Shown: piece after piece, positions 16,375 through 24,767 of the stretch | Layout of the letters: every line of letters starts with the position of its first letter | How positions within the stretch are numbered: the first letter of the stretch is position 1 | From: JBAWAP01 sp049589355 | Lineage (GTDB): Bacteria > Chloroflexota > Anaerolineae > VGOG01 | DNA length: 40,094 nucleotides | Assembly: GCA_049589355.1 (NCBI GenBank) | Contig: JBAWAP010000087.1 | Location: forward strand, 1 to 40,094 | Reading direction: 5' to 3' | The notes under the pieces: model-generated | What the model saw: only the letters and a program-made list of their open reading frames with translations | The model's database searches: none | Told to the model about the DNA's origin: nothing | Translations under genes and position numbers: made by a program

Positions 16375-19300
16375 ATGGAAGAACCCCGAATCGGCGTTTA
16401 CATCTGCGAGTGCGGCATCAACATCGCGGCCACGGTGGACGTGGAGGCGGTGGTGGAGATGGCCGCTTCTCTGCCCGGCGTGGTCGCCGCCCGGCACTAC
16501 AAGTATACGTGCTCTGAGCCCGGCCAGCAGATGATCCAGGATGACATCCGCGAGTTAGGGCTAAATCGGGTGGTGGTGGCTTCCTGCACCCCCCGCATGC
16601 ACGAGCCCACCTTCCAGCGCTTGCTGGCCCAGAGCGGGCTCAATCCCTACTTATTCGAGATGGCCAACATCCGCGAGCACGTCTCCTGGGTGATCCCCGA
16701 CCGGGAGCTGGCGACGGAGAAGGCGAAGCGTATGGTGCGGGCGGCGGTGGCGCGGGTGGCCTATCACACCCCACTGGAGGCGCGCAAGGAACCGGTCACC
16801 CAGGCGGCGCTGGTGGTCGGCGGTGGCATCGCTGGCATCCAGGCCGCTCTCTCCATCGCCGAGGCTGGCTACCCGGTCTACCTGGTGGAACGGGAGCCGA
16901 CCATTGGCGGCCACATGGCCCAACTGGACAAGACCTTCCCCACCCTCGACTGTAGCACTTGAATTCTCGGCCCCAAGATGATGGATGCCGGTCGACATCC
17001 CAACATTACGCTCCTGAGCTACAGTGAGGTCGAGAAAGTCTCTGGGTATGTAGGCAACTTCCAGGTGCAGGTGCGGCGCAAGCCGCGCTACGTCTTGGAG
17101 GATAAATGCACCGGCTGCGGCGACTGCGCCACCGCCTGTCCTGTCCAGGTGTTCAGCGAGTTCGACGAGGGGCTGGGCACCCGCACGGCCATCTATCGTC
17201 CTTTCGCCCAGGCCATCCCGCCGGTCTTCGTCATAGATAAGCGGGATTCGCCCTGCAAGATCGCTTGCCCCGCCCACATTCCTGTCCAAGGCTACGTTGC
17301 CCTCATCGGCAAGGGGAAGTTTCAGGAGGCGCTGGACCTGGTGCGCCAGACGGTGCCCTTCGCGGGCACGCTGGGCCGCATCTGCTATCATCCCTGCGAG
17401 GTGATCTGCAAGCGCCAGGAGGTGGATCAGCCTCTGTCTGTCTGCGCCCTCAAGCGCTTCGTCTACGATGCTTGCTCTGGCGGCGAACTGCCGGAGCCGG
17501 CCGAGCGCCTTTACAAGGAGCGGGTGGCTATCGTAGGCGCAGGTCCGGCGGGACTTACCGCTGCCTACCATCTGGCCCGCACAGGGTATGGTGTCACCGT
17601 CTACGAGGCGTTGCCGGTGGCCGGTGGGATGCTCGCCGTGGGTATCCCTGAGTATCGGCTCCCTCGCGATGTCCTCAATCACGAGATTGACCTTATCCAC
17701 GCCCTGGGGGTGGAGATCCGGCTGGGGACGCCGGTCGGGCGGGACGGGGGTCCCGGCCTGGATGATCTGCGCCAGGGGTACGACGCCGTGTTCCTGGCGG
17801 TTGGGGCGCACGAGAGCCGCCGCCTGGACATCACCGGCGAGGACCTGGAGGGGGTGGTCCATTCCACCGACTTCCTGCGTTGCCTGAGCCTGGGGGAGGA
17901 AGTCGCGCTGGGGCGACGGGTGGCGGTCATCGGCGGGGGCAACGCGGCCATTGACGCGACTCGCTCTGCCCTGCGGTTGGGAAGCGAGGTGACAGTGGTC
18001 TACCGGCGCTCGCGGGTGGAGATGCCGGCCATCCCGGCCGAAGTGGAGGCCGCGATGGAGGAGGGGGCCAAGTTCCACTTCCTGGCCACGCCGACTCGGG
18101 TCCTGGAACAGGATGGGCGCGTGGTCGGGATGGAGTGCATACGTATGGAATTGGGCGAGCCAGACGAAAGCGGCCGCCGTCGCCCTGTGCCGATCCCGGG
18201 CTCCGAGTTCACCCTGGACGTAGATACCGTCATCGTCTCCATCGGCCAGCAACCCGAACTGGCCCCGCTGGCGGGAGCGGAGACTACCCGGTGGAGGACG
18301 CTGGCTGCTGACGTGGACACGCTGGCGACGCCGGTGGAGGGGGTCTTTGCTGGTGGGGATGCGGTGACAGGACCTGCTATGGCCATTGACGCGATGGCCG
18401 CCGGCAAGCGAGCTGCAGAATCCATCCACCGCTACCTGCAGGGGCAGGACCTGCGCGAAGGTCGCACCTTCGAGTGGCCGCGTCCGGAGGATATTCAGGT
18501 GACCATCCCCCTCGACGTGGAGTTAGCAGAGCGCCCGGAGATGTCTCATCTGCCGCTGGCCGAGCGGCGCACCACCTTCCATGAGGTAGAGCTTGGCCTC
18601 ACGGAGGAGCAGGCTGTCGCTGAGGCACAGCGCTGCCTCTCCTGTGCCGTCTGCTCCGAGTGCCTGGAATGTGTCCGCGCCTGTCAAGCTCAGGCCATTG
18701 ACCACCAGATGCGCGAGCAGTTGCTGGAACTGGACGTGGGCGCTGTCGTCGTCGCCACTGGCTTCCAGATGTGGGATCCCACGCAGTTACCCCAGTATTC
18801 CTATGGCCTGTCGCCAAACATCATCACCGGCCTGCAGTTCGAGCGGCTCACCAGCGCGGGCGGTCCTACCGCTGGTGAGATCCTCACCGCCGAGGGGAAG
18901 AAGCCGGAGCGAGTCGCTATCATCCACTGCGTTGGCAGCCGGGACGAGCACGCTCACCCGTACTGCTCCCGCTTCTGCTGCATGTACTCCCTTAAGCAAG
19001 CCCACCAGGTCCGGGATAAGACCGGGGCCGAGGTCTACGACTTTTATATGGACATGCGGGCCTTCGGCAAGGCCTACGAGGAGTTCTATGGACGGGTGCA
19101 GGAGGAGGGGATCACCTTCATCCGAGGTCGGGGGGCCGAAGTGGAGGTCCTGCACGACGGCAAACTGCGGGTGAAAGGGGAGGACGCTGACCTGGGTAAG
19201 CTGGTGGCGGCCGACGTGGACATGGTGATCCTGGCTTCGGCCATCGAGCCGATTCACGACGCCAGCCGGGTGGCCGCCCTCTTCGGCCTGGGTCGCACGC

Positions 19301-19716
19301 CTGATGGCTTCTTCGCCGAGGCCCATCCCAAGTTGCGGCCGGTGGAGACCAACACGGCGGGGGTCTTCTTGGCCGGCTGTGCCCAGGGGCCGCGGGACGT
19401 GCCGGACACGGTGGCCCACGCCGGAGCGGCGGCACTGGAGGCGGTGGGTCTGTTCAACCGGGGAGAGGTCACCATCTCACCCACCGTCGCCGTGGTGGAC
19501 GCCGTGCAATGCGTGGGCTGCGGTGATTGCATCCTGGCCTGCCCCTACTCTGCCATCTCCCGCAACGGCGATGGGAAGGCGGAGATCAATCCGGCCCTGT
19601 GCCAGGGGTGTGGCACCTGCGCCGCCACCTGTCCCGCCGGGGCCATCACTGCTCTTCACTTCACCAACCAGGAGATCGTGGCCCAGATTGAGGGGCTGTT
19701 GGCGCTGGTGGTTTAG
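16375..19716 (+). CDS. hdrA: HdrA selenoprotein with an inserted GltD-like NAD(P)-binding flavoprotein domain
   Basis: One 1113-residue protein read through an in-frame UGA (16960-16962) as Sec196. HdrA N-domain: CECGINI near residue 10, FAD motif VVGGGIAG (about 148), then FPTLDCST-Sec-ILGPKM, where known HdrA proteins have DCSxC. A 4Fe-4S site follows at Cys245, 248, 251, 255. Residues about 285-770 are an inserted GltD-type unit: Cys294, 298, 337, 341, 345, FAD motif VAIVGAGPAG (about 384), NAD(P) motif VAVIGGGNAA (about 515), GVFAGGDA (about 656). The HdrA part then resumes (CVGSRDE, CSRFCCMYS) and ends with two ferredoxin motifs (about 1046-1091). HdrA is the flavin-bifurcating subunit; the insert suggests NAD(P)H as one partner. 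AAGGAG precedes the ATG. Confidence 0.9.
16960..17000 (+). promoter_or_regulatory. Selenocysteine UGA and candidate SECIS hairpin of hdrA
   Basis: The UGA is at 16960-16962. Downstream, GGATG (16983-16987) pairs with CATCC (16996-17000) around the loop CCGGTCGA, with a possible extra C-G pair, placing GGU 27 bases after the UGA. Bacterial SECIS elements have a short stem and a G-containing loop at about this distance. The stem is short, so the structure is less certain than the selenocysteine call itself. Confidence 0.5.
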
Positions 19717-19719
19717 GAA

Positions 19720-19778
19720 GTTTCGGGTTCCAGGTTCCAAGTTTCGAATCCTGCAACCTACAACCTGAAACCCGAAAC
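19720..19778. repeat. Inverted repeat between hdrA and mvhD
   Basis: GTTTCGGGTTCCAGGTT (19720-19736) pairs with 19762-19778 at 16 of 17 positions around a 25-base centre. A third partial unit (CCTGAAACT) follows to 19786. It fills the gap between hdrA and mvhD and could stabilise the upstream mRNA or lower downstream expression. Confidence 0.8.
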
Positions 19779-19796
19779 CTGAAACTGAAAAAGGCT

Positions 19797-20222
19797 ATGG
19801 CTATGAGCGAACCTTTTGAACCCCGAATTGTCGCTTTTTTGTGTAACTGGTGCTCCTACGCTGGAGCGGACAACGCGGGCATCGCCCGTTTTCCCTCTCC
19901 GGCCAACGTCCTGCCTATCCGGGTTATGTGCTCAGGGAGGGTGTCGCCGGAGATGATCCTGCGGGCCTTCCGCGCCGGCGCCGACGGGGTGCTGGTGCTG
20001 GGCTGTCACATCGGCGACTGCCACTACACCAGCGGCAACCATCGCACCGCCAAGCGCATCCCGCTGCTGCGTAACCTGCTGGGTTACGTCGGCATCAACC
20101 CCAATCGGCTACGGCTGGACTGGGTATCGTCGGCGGAGGCGCCGAAATTCGCCCACGTGACACAAGAGTTCGTAGAGGTGGTGCGAGCGCTGGGGCCGCT
20201 CTCGGAGGAGGTGCGGGAATGA
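19797..20222 (+). CDS. mvhD: MvhD/FlpD-type [2Fe-2S] electron-transfer subunit
   Basis: This 141-residue protein matches the MvhD family throughout: FLCNWCSYAGAD, RVMCSGRVSPE, LGCHIGDCHYTSGN and a C-terminal region with LRLDWVSSAEAPKF. The cysteines bind a [2Fe-2S] cluster. In methanogens MvhD links a hydrogenase or formate dehydrogenase to HdrA. Here it should link the formate dehydrogenase to the HdrA fusion. A second ATG two codons later is possible. The stop overlaps the start of the next gene by four bases. Confidence 0.92.
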   Translation: MAMSEPFEPRIVAFLCNWCSYAGADNAGIARFPSPANVLPIRVMCSGRVSPEMILRAFRAGADGVLVLGCHIGDCHYTSGNHRTAKRIPLLRNLLGYVGINPNRLRLDWVSSAEAPKFAHVTQEFVEVVRALGPLSEEVRE

Positions 20223-21031
20223 TCGAGGAGATCCGCGCCCACGTGGCGGAGAAACTTCAAGAACTGGACGGCATAATCGGGTTGCGGCAGACGGTGGAGG
20301 GGACTGCTCCCTACCTCTTCCTAGAGGGAGATGACCTTTCCCAATTGGAGTTGGATCCCCGCTACCCGCTGGCCCCCGTCGTTTCCCTGCTTCAGAAGCG
20401 GTACCCGGAGGCGCGCTTCGGCATTGTGGCTCGGGGGTGCGACGCTCGCGCGTTGGTGGAGATGGCCAAGCGGGAGCAGGTAGACCCAGACCGGCTGTAC
20501 CTCTTTGGGGTGGCCTGCACCGCCGAGGAGGCCGAGGAGTGCCACTGCGCTGACCCCGCGCCCGACCCGGCCCCCTGGCCCCAGGCGGAGGTAATCGGTA
20601 CGCCGGTGGAAGGCGCGCCGCCGAACCCCATCGTCGCCGATTACGAGGGGATGTCGTTGAAGGAGAGGCGCGAGTTCTGGCAGCAGCAGTTACTCAAGTG
20701 CATAAAGTGCTACGGCTGCCGCAACATCTGCCCGGAATGTTTCTGTGAGGCCTGCGCGTTGGAGGACAAGGTGTGGGTGGAGCCTGGGGTGCTGGCCCCG
20801 CCCTTCCCCATGTTCCACCTGATCCGGGCGATGCACATGAGTGGTCGCTGTGTGGCCTGCCGTCAGTGCGAGTTGGCCTGCCCGGCCCACATCCCGCTGA
20901 CCGTCCTCTACGACCTGATCCGGCGGGATGTGGGGGACCTGCTGGGGTATGAGCCGGGGGCGGACATCGCCGCCTCGCCGCCGCTTTCGCTCACATTGGA
21001 TGAAGCGCCGCTGCGGGTGGGGTTGGAGTAG
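20219..21031 (+). CDS. FdhB/FrhB-like iron-sulfur protein, probable formate dehydrogenase beta subunit
   Basis: This 270-residue protein has an N-terminal part with GIVARGCDARALVE, as in the FrhB/FdhB family, and two cysteine-rich Fe-S sites: CIKCYGCRNICPECFCEAC and CVACRQCELACP. It lies between mvhD and fdhA, translationally coupled to mvhD, and should carry electrons from FdhA to MvhD. I do not see a clear flavin or F420 site, and it is shorter than methanogen FdhB, so the exact subfamily is open. Confidence 0.75.
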   Translation: MIEEIRAHVAEKLQELDGIIGLRQTVEGTAPYLFLEGDDLSQLELDPRYPLAPVVSLLQKRYPEARFGIVARGCDARALVEMAKREQVDPDRLYLFGVACTAEEAEECHCADPAPDPAPWPQAEVIGTPVEGAPPNPIVADYEGMSLKERREFWQQQLLKCIKCYGCRNICPECFCEACALEDKVWVEPGVLAPPFPMFHLIRAMHMSGRCVACRQCELACPAHIPLTVLYDLIRRDVGDLLGYEPGADIAASPPLSLTLDEAPLRVGLE

Positions 21032-21075
21032 GGAGAGAGCTGGGCAAGTTGCCCTGTTAAGTCAGGAGGTGTCGG

Positions 21076-21336
21076 ATGGCCGAAAGAGCCTTCTATAAAC
21101 TCCCTTTAGTATTTGAGCCACAGCCTGAAGGGGGATACACAGTAACCTGTCCCCTGGTGCCCGAACTAATCACCGAGGGGGATACTATCACTGAGGCTCT
21201 GACCAATGTGCAGGATGCACTGGTTGCCATTCTGGAGGCTTATGAAGACCTGGGGCGTCCTCTCCCCCCTGTCCTGCGGCAACTGGCCGTGGACTTGGAA
21301 TCTCCGTTTTGGATTGAGGCAGCGGTGCCAGCATGA
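21076..21336 (+). CDS. hicB: HicB-family antitoxin-like protein
   Basis: This 86-residue protein has the HicB partial RNase-H-like fold pattern: a beta strand FYKLPLVFEPQPEGGYTVTC, then CPLVPELITEGDTITEALTNV and an alpha helix (DALVAILEAYEDLG). There is no DNA-binding tail of the long HicB type, so it is the short form. AGGAGG precedes the ATG. The stop overlaps hicA by four bases. HicB binds and neutralises HicA and can repress its own promoter. Inside a metabolic operon it may have a regulatory role or be an inserted module. Confidence 0.8.
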   Translation: MAERAFYKLPLVFEPQPEGGYTVTCPLVPELITEGDTITEALTNVQDALVAILEAYEDLGRPLPPVLRQLAVDLESPFWIEAAVPA

Positions 21337-21545
21337 GGTATCGAGAGGCTGCTCGTAAGTTGCGTGCGCTGGGGTGTGAGGAATTGCCACGGCGACGAGG
21401 TACGTCCCACCGTAAGTGGTACAACCCTGCCACCGATCGTATCGCTCCTCTGCCTGATTGGGGGAGCAAGGATCTCAAAATTGGCACTTTGCGCCACGTG
21501 GTCCGCCAGTTGGGACTGGATTGGGAGGAGTTCAAACGGGTTTGA
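21333..21545 (+). CDS. hicA: HicA-family mRNA interferase-like toxin
   Basis: This 70-residue dsRBD-like protein has the HicA pattern: YREAARKLRALGCEELPRR, then GTSHRKWYNP with the catalytic histidine in SHR, and IGTLRHVVRQLGLDWEEF. HicA toxins cleave mRNA independently of ribosomes. It is coupled to hicB (antitoxin first, the less common gene order) and ends 17 bases before fdhA. The usual GSH is GTSH here, which may affect activity. Confidence 0.8.
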   Translation: MRYREAARKLRALGCEELPRRRGTSHRKWYNPATDRIAPLPDWGSKDLKIGTLRHVVRQLGLDWEEFKRV

Positions 21546-21562
21546 ATTGAAGGAGATAACGA

Positions 21563-23614
21563 ATGCAATATCAAAACATCCTCACCACTTGTATTTACTG
21601 CGGAGCTGGCTGTGGGCTCTACCTTCAGGTACTGGACGGGGAGATCGTGGGGGTCCTCCCTCCGAAGGAGCACCCCGTCAGCCAGGGCCGGCTGTGCATC
21701 AAAGGCTGGAATGCCACATCTTTCATCTATCATTCCGACCGGCTGAAGACTCCCCTAATCCGGCGGGGAGACGATCTCGAGGAGGCGACGTGGGACGAGG
21801 CGCTTACCCTAGTCGCCGAGCGACTGAGCACCGTCAAGGCGGAATCTGGTCCCAATAGCCTCGCCTTCCTGTCTTCGGCCAAGTGCACCAACGAGGAGAA
21901 CTATCTGCTCCAGAAGTTCGCCCGCGCGGTGATTGGCACGAACAATGTGGATCACTGCGCCCGTCTCTGACACGCTCCCACGGTGGCCGGTCTGGCCGCC
22001 GCGTTTGGGAGTGGAGCCATGACAAACTCGATCCCCGAATTCGAGACGGACACTAACTGTTTCCTTATCATGGGGTCGAATACGTCCGAAGGACACCCGC
22101 TCATCGCCAGCCGCATCATGAAGGCCAGGGAAGAGCGTGGGGCCAAGTTGGTGGTAATTGACCCGCGTGAGACCCAGATGGCTCGCCTGGCTGATCTCTA
22201 CCTGCGCTTCCGCCCGGGTACAGACGTTGCCGTGCTCAACGGGCTGATGAACGTCATCATCAGCGAGGGGCTGGAGGACAAGGAGTACATCGCCGCGCGC
22301 ACCGAGGGGTACGAGGAGTTCCGTCAGGTGGTGATGGAGTACACCCCGGAGCGCGTCGAGGAGATCAGCGGCATCCCGGCCGACGGCCTACGGGCGGTGG
22401 CACGCATGTATGCAACCAACAAGCCCTCCGCCATTGTCTACGCCATGGGTATCACTCAGCACACTACTGGCACCGACAACGTCAAAAGTTGCGCCAACCT
22501 GGCCATGCTCTGTGGCAACGTGGGCGTGGCTGGCGGCGGCGTCAACCCGCTGCGCGGCCAGAACAACGTGCAGGGGGCGTGCGACGTGGGCGGGCTGTCT
22601 AACGTTTACACCGGCTACCAGCCGGTGACGTCGCCAGAGGTGAAGGCCAAGTTTGAGGCTGCTTGGGGGGTGGAGGGCCTCCCCGACAAGGTGGGGCTGA
22701 CGGTGACGGAGATGATTGATGCGGCTGGCGATGGTCGCCTCCGCGCGCTCTACGTGATGGCTGAAAACCCAATGCTCTCCGATCCCGACATCAACCACGC
22801 TCGCCACTGCCTGGAGCAGATCGAGTTCCTGGTGGTGCAGGACATCTTCCTGAGCGAGACAGCGCAATTGGCGCACGTTGTGCTGCCAGGCGCGTCGTTC
22901 GCCGAGAAGGACGGCACCTTCACCGGCACCGACCGGCGCATCCAGCAGGTGCGGAAAGCGATTGAGCCCATCGGGGATGCTAAGGCTGACTGGGAGATCA
23001 TCTGTTTGTTGGCCCAGCGGATGGGGGCCTCCGGCTTCGACTTCGACTCACCTGCGAAGGTGATGGAGGAGATCGCCCGTGTGACTCCCATCTACGGGGG
23101 CGTGAGTTACGAGCGCCTGGAGGAACTGGGCTTCTTGCAGTGGCCGGTGCCGGCACCTGACCACCCTGGCACCCCCTATTTGCACAAGGGCAAGTTCAGC
23201 CGGGGCCTGGGCCACTTCCACGCCATCGAGTTCAAGGAGGCGGCGGAGTTGCCCGACGAGGAGTACCCCTTCATCCTGACCACCGGCCGGCTGATGTTCC
23301 ACTGGCACACTGGCACGATGACCCGGCGCTCGGAGAAACTGCACCAGGAGGTGCCGGAGGCCTACATGGAGATGCACCCGGACGACACCGCCCGCATCGG
23401 GCTGGACGGCGCAAAGCGGGTGCGGGTCGCCAGCCGCCGGGGGGAGATCGAACTTGGGGTGCGGGTCACGAAACGCATCAAGCCAGGCGTGGTCTTCATC
23501 CCCTTCCACTTCGCCGAGGCGGCGGCCAACGCTCTCACCCACGCTGCGCTCGATCCCACCGCCAAGATACCGGAGTACAAGGTGTGCGCGGTGAAGGTGG
23601 AGCCGGTGGGGTAG
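21563..23614 (+). CDS. fdhA: Selenocysteine formate dehydrogenase catalytic subunit (FdhA/FdhF type)
   Basis: One 683-residue molybdopterin oxidoreductase read through an in-frame UGA (21968-21970) as Sec136. Cys motif CIYCGAGC with a later CIKGWN binds the N-terminal [4Fe-4S] cluster. The active site reads NNVDHCARL-Sec-HAPTVAGL, the form found in Sec formate dehydrogenases such as E. coli FdhF (Sec140). Further motifs are GSNTSEGHPL, NPLRGQNNVQGACDVGG and the C-terminal molydopterin-binding part with LTTGRLMFHWHTGTMTRRS. It oxidises formate, or reduces CO2, at a Mo or W site. AAGGAG precedes the ATG. There is no Tat signal, so it is cytoplasmic, as expected for an Hdr-linked enzyme. Confidence 0.95.
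21968..22013 (+). promoter_or_regulatory. Selenocysteine UGA and SECIS element of fdhA
   Basis: After the UGA (21968-21970) a lower stem 21973-21980/22006-22013 (8 bp, one G-U) and an upper stem 21981-21988/21994-22001 (8 bp, one wobble) enclose the loop GGTCT (21989-21993); CGTT bulges on the 3' side. The loop and the 18-base distance from UGA to GGTCT are the same as in the E. coli fdhF SECIS as I know it. This makes SelB-directed selenocysteine insertion very likely. Confidence 0.9.
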
Positions 23615-23692
23615 GAGCGACTCGTTTTGGGAATATTAGCGAGTTTGACCTATTGCCCTCGCCCCAGAGGGTTTTAGGAAGTCTCTACGGCA

Positions 23693-23722
23693 GAGGAACT
23701 CGACAAGGGCGTCGAGTTCCTC
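23693..23722. repeat. Perfect 12-bp hairpin downstream of fdhA
   Basis: GAGGAACTCGAC (23693-23704) and GTCGAGTTCCTC (23711-23722) pair perfectly around AAGGGC. There is no T-run, so it may mark a processed mRNA end for the hdr-fdh operon rather than a true terminator. Confidence 0.65.
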
Positions 23723-23815
23723 ACTATTTGGGATGGTTTCCTGACATGAACCTGACCTGCATCGGGTGTCATGGGAGCCGTATCGAGTAAATGCAATAAG
23801 TGAGGAGGAGGTGTC

Positions 23816-24583
23816 ATGTTCAACATCACATTACTTAATCGGCATACTCTTGGCAGGATTTGCTGCTCAGTTCATTGATGGGACATTGGGCATGGGCTAC
23901 GGCGTATCCTCAAGCTCGTTGCTGGTAGCCATTGGGCTGGCGCCTGCCATCGCTAGCGCCTCGGTGCACACCGCGGAGATCGCGACGACCTTGGTTTCCG
24001 GGATCGCACACCATCAACTCGGCAACGTCAAAAGGGAGTTGGTCATTCCCCTGGCCATTCCCGGCGTCATCGGCGGGGTGCTGGGGGCCTATTTCCTGTC
24101 CTCGATCCCCGGCAACACGATCAAGCCCTGGGTGGCTGCGATCCTGCTGATTATGGGCTGCCTCATTGTCTACCGTTTCTTCACTCGTAGAGAATGGGGT
24201 GTGGCTGGCAAGCGGCTGTCCAGGCCCAGGATGAGCCTCCTCGGCCTGGTAGCTGGCTTCCTCGACGCCGTAGGGGGTGGGGCCCGGTGGCCACACCGAG
24301 CCTCATCTTGACTGAAAACGGCCAGCCGCACGAGGTAGTGGGCTCGGTGAACCTGGTGGAGTTCTTCGTCACCCTGGCTGAAACGATCACTTTCGCCCTG
24401 ACCATCGGGTTGGAGTCCTTCCGCTGGGACATCGTGGTGGCGCTGCTGATCGGCGGGGTAATCGCGGCCCCCATCGCCGCCTGGGTGTGCAAGAAGCTGC
24501 CTCACCGAATAATGGGTATCCTGATCGGTGCTCTGCTCATCCTGCTCAACGTCCGTACGCTGGTCCTGACCTTCGTGAAGTAG
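23816..24583 (+). pseudogene. TauE/SafE-family membrane transporter, interrupted by frameshifts
   Basis: The protein shows TauE/SafE hallmarks: GFAAQFIDGTLGMGYGVSSS near the start, SASVHTAEIATTLVSG, and a second half with ATPSLIL-type GPVATPSLI and GSVNLVEFFVT. The two halves lie in different frames: the first runs to 24311, the second continues to 24583. The break is in the G-rich run at about 24275-24286, where relatives have a GGGGWGP motif and here glycine codons are missing. The ATG at 23816 with GAGGAGGAGG before it is also out of frame by one base with what follows, suggesting a second shift near 23837. The family exports sulfite, sulfonates or similar anions. Either the gene is decaying or the sequence has errors. 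Confidence 0.7.
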
Positions 24584-24662
24584 ATCATCCCCTGGAGGCT
24601 GCCCCGGAATGCGGTAGTGGCAGCGGGCAAGATGTAGCCGCGAGAATCAAGCGAATCATCCC

Positions 24663-24695
24663 AGGCTGGAGAGAGTTGATCTCCAGCCTTTTTCT
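24663..24695 (+). terminator. Intrinsic terminator after the TauE-like gene
   Basis: AGGCTGGAGA (24663-24672) pairs with TCTCCAGCCT (24680-24689), loop GAGTTGA, followed by TTTTCTT. Confidence 0.88.
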
Positions 24696-24697
24696 TC

Positions 24698-24726
24698 TGG
24701 ACAAATTCAGAGATGTAATATATACT
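24698..24726 (+). promoter_or_regulatory. Promoter of fdhE
   Basis: TGGACA (24698-24703), 17 bases, TATACT (24721-24726); each box matches consensus at five of six positions. It begins right after the terminator, so fdhE is a separate transcript. Confidence 0.75.
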
Positions 24727-24767
24727 TGGGTCGTTAAACAAGGACGTCATCCCGGAGGAGAGGGGCC

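Noticed and set aside
16960..16962. Reading the UGA in hdrA as a real stop that splits the gene
   Set aside because: The frame continues unbroken for 912 codons, and the residue on the Sec site is the conserved Cys position of HdrA. The same logic applies to 21968-21970 in fdhA.
16651..18429. A very long minus-strand open frame (about 590 residues) opposite hdrA
   Set aside because: It is the shadow of hdrA in GC-rich sequence; composition is unlike a real protein (rich in Arg, Gln and His) and there is no ribosome site.
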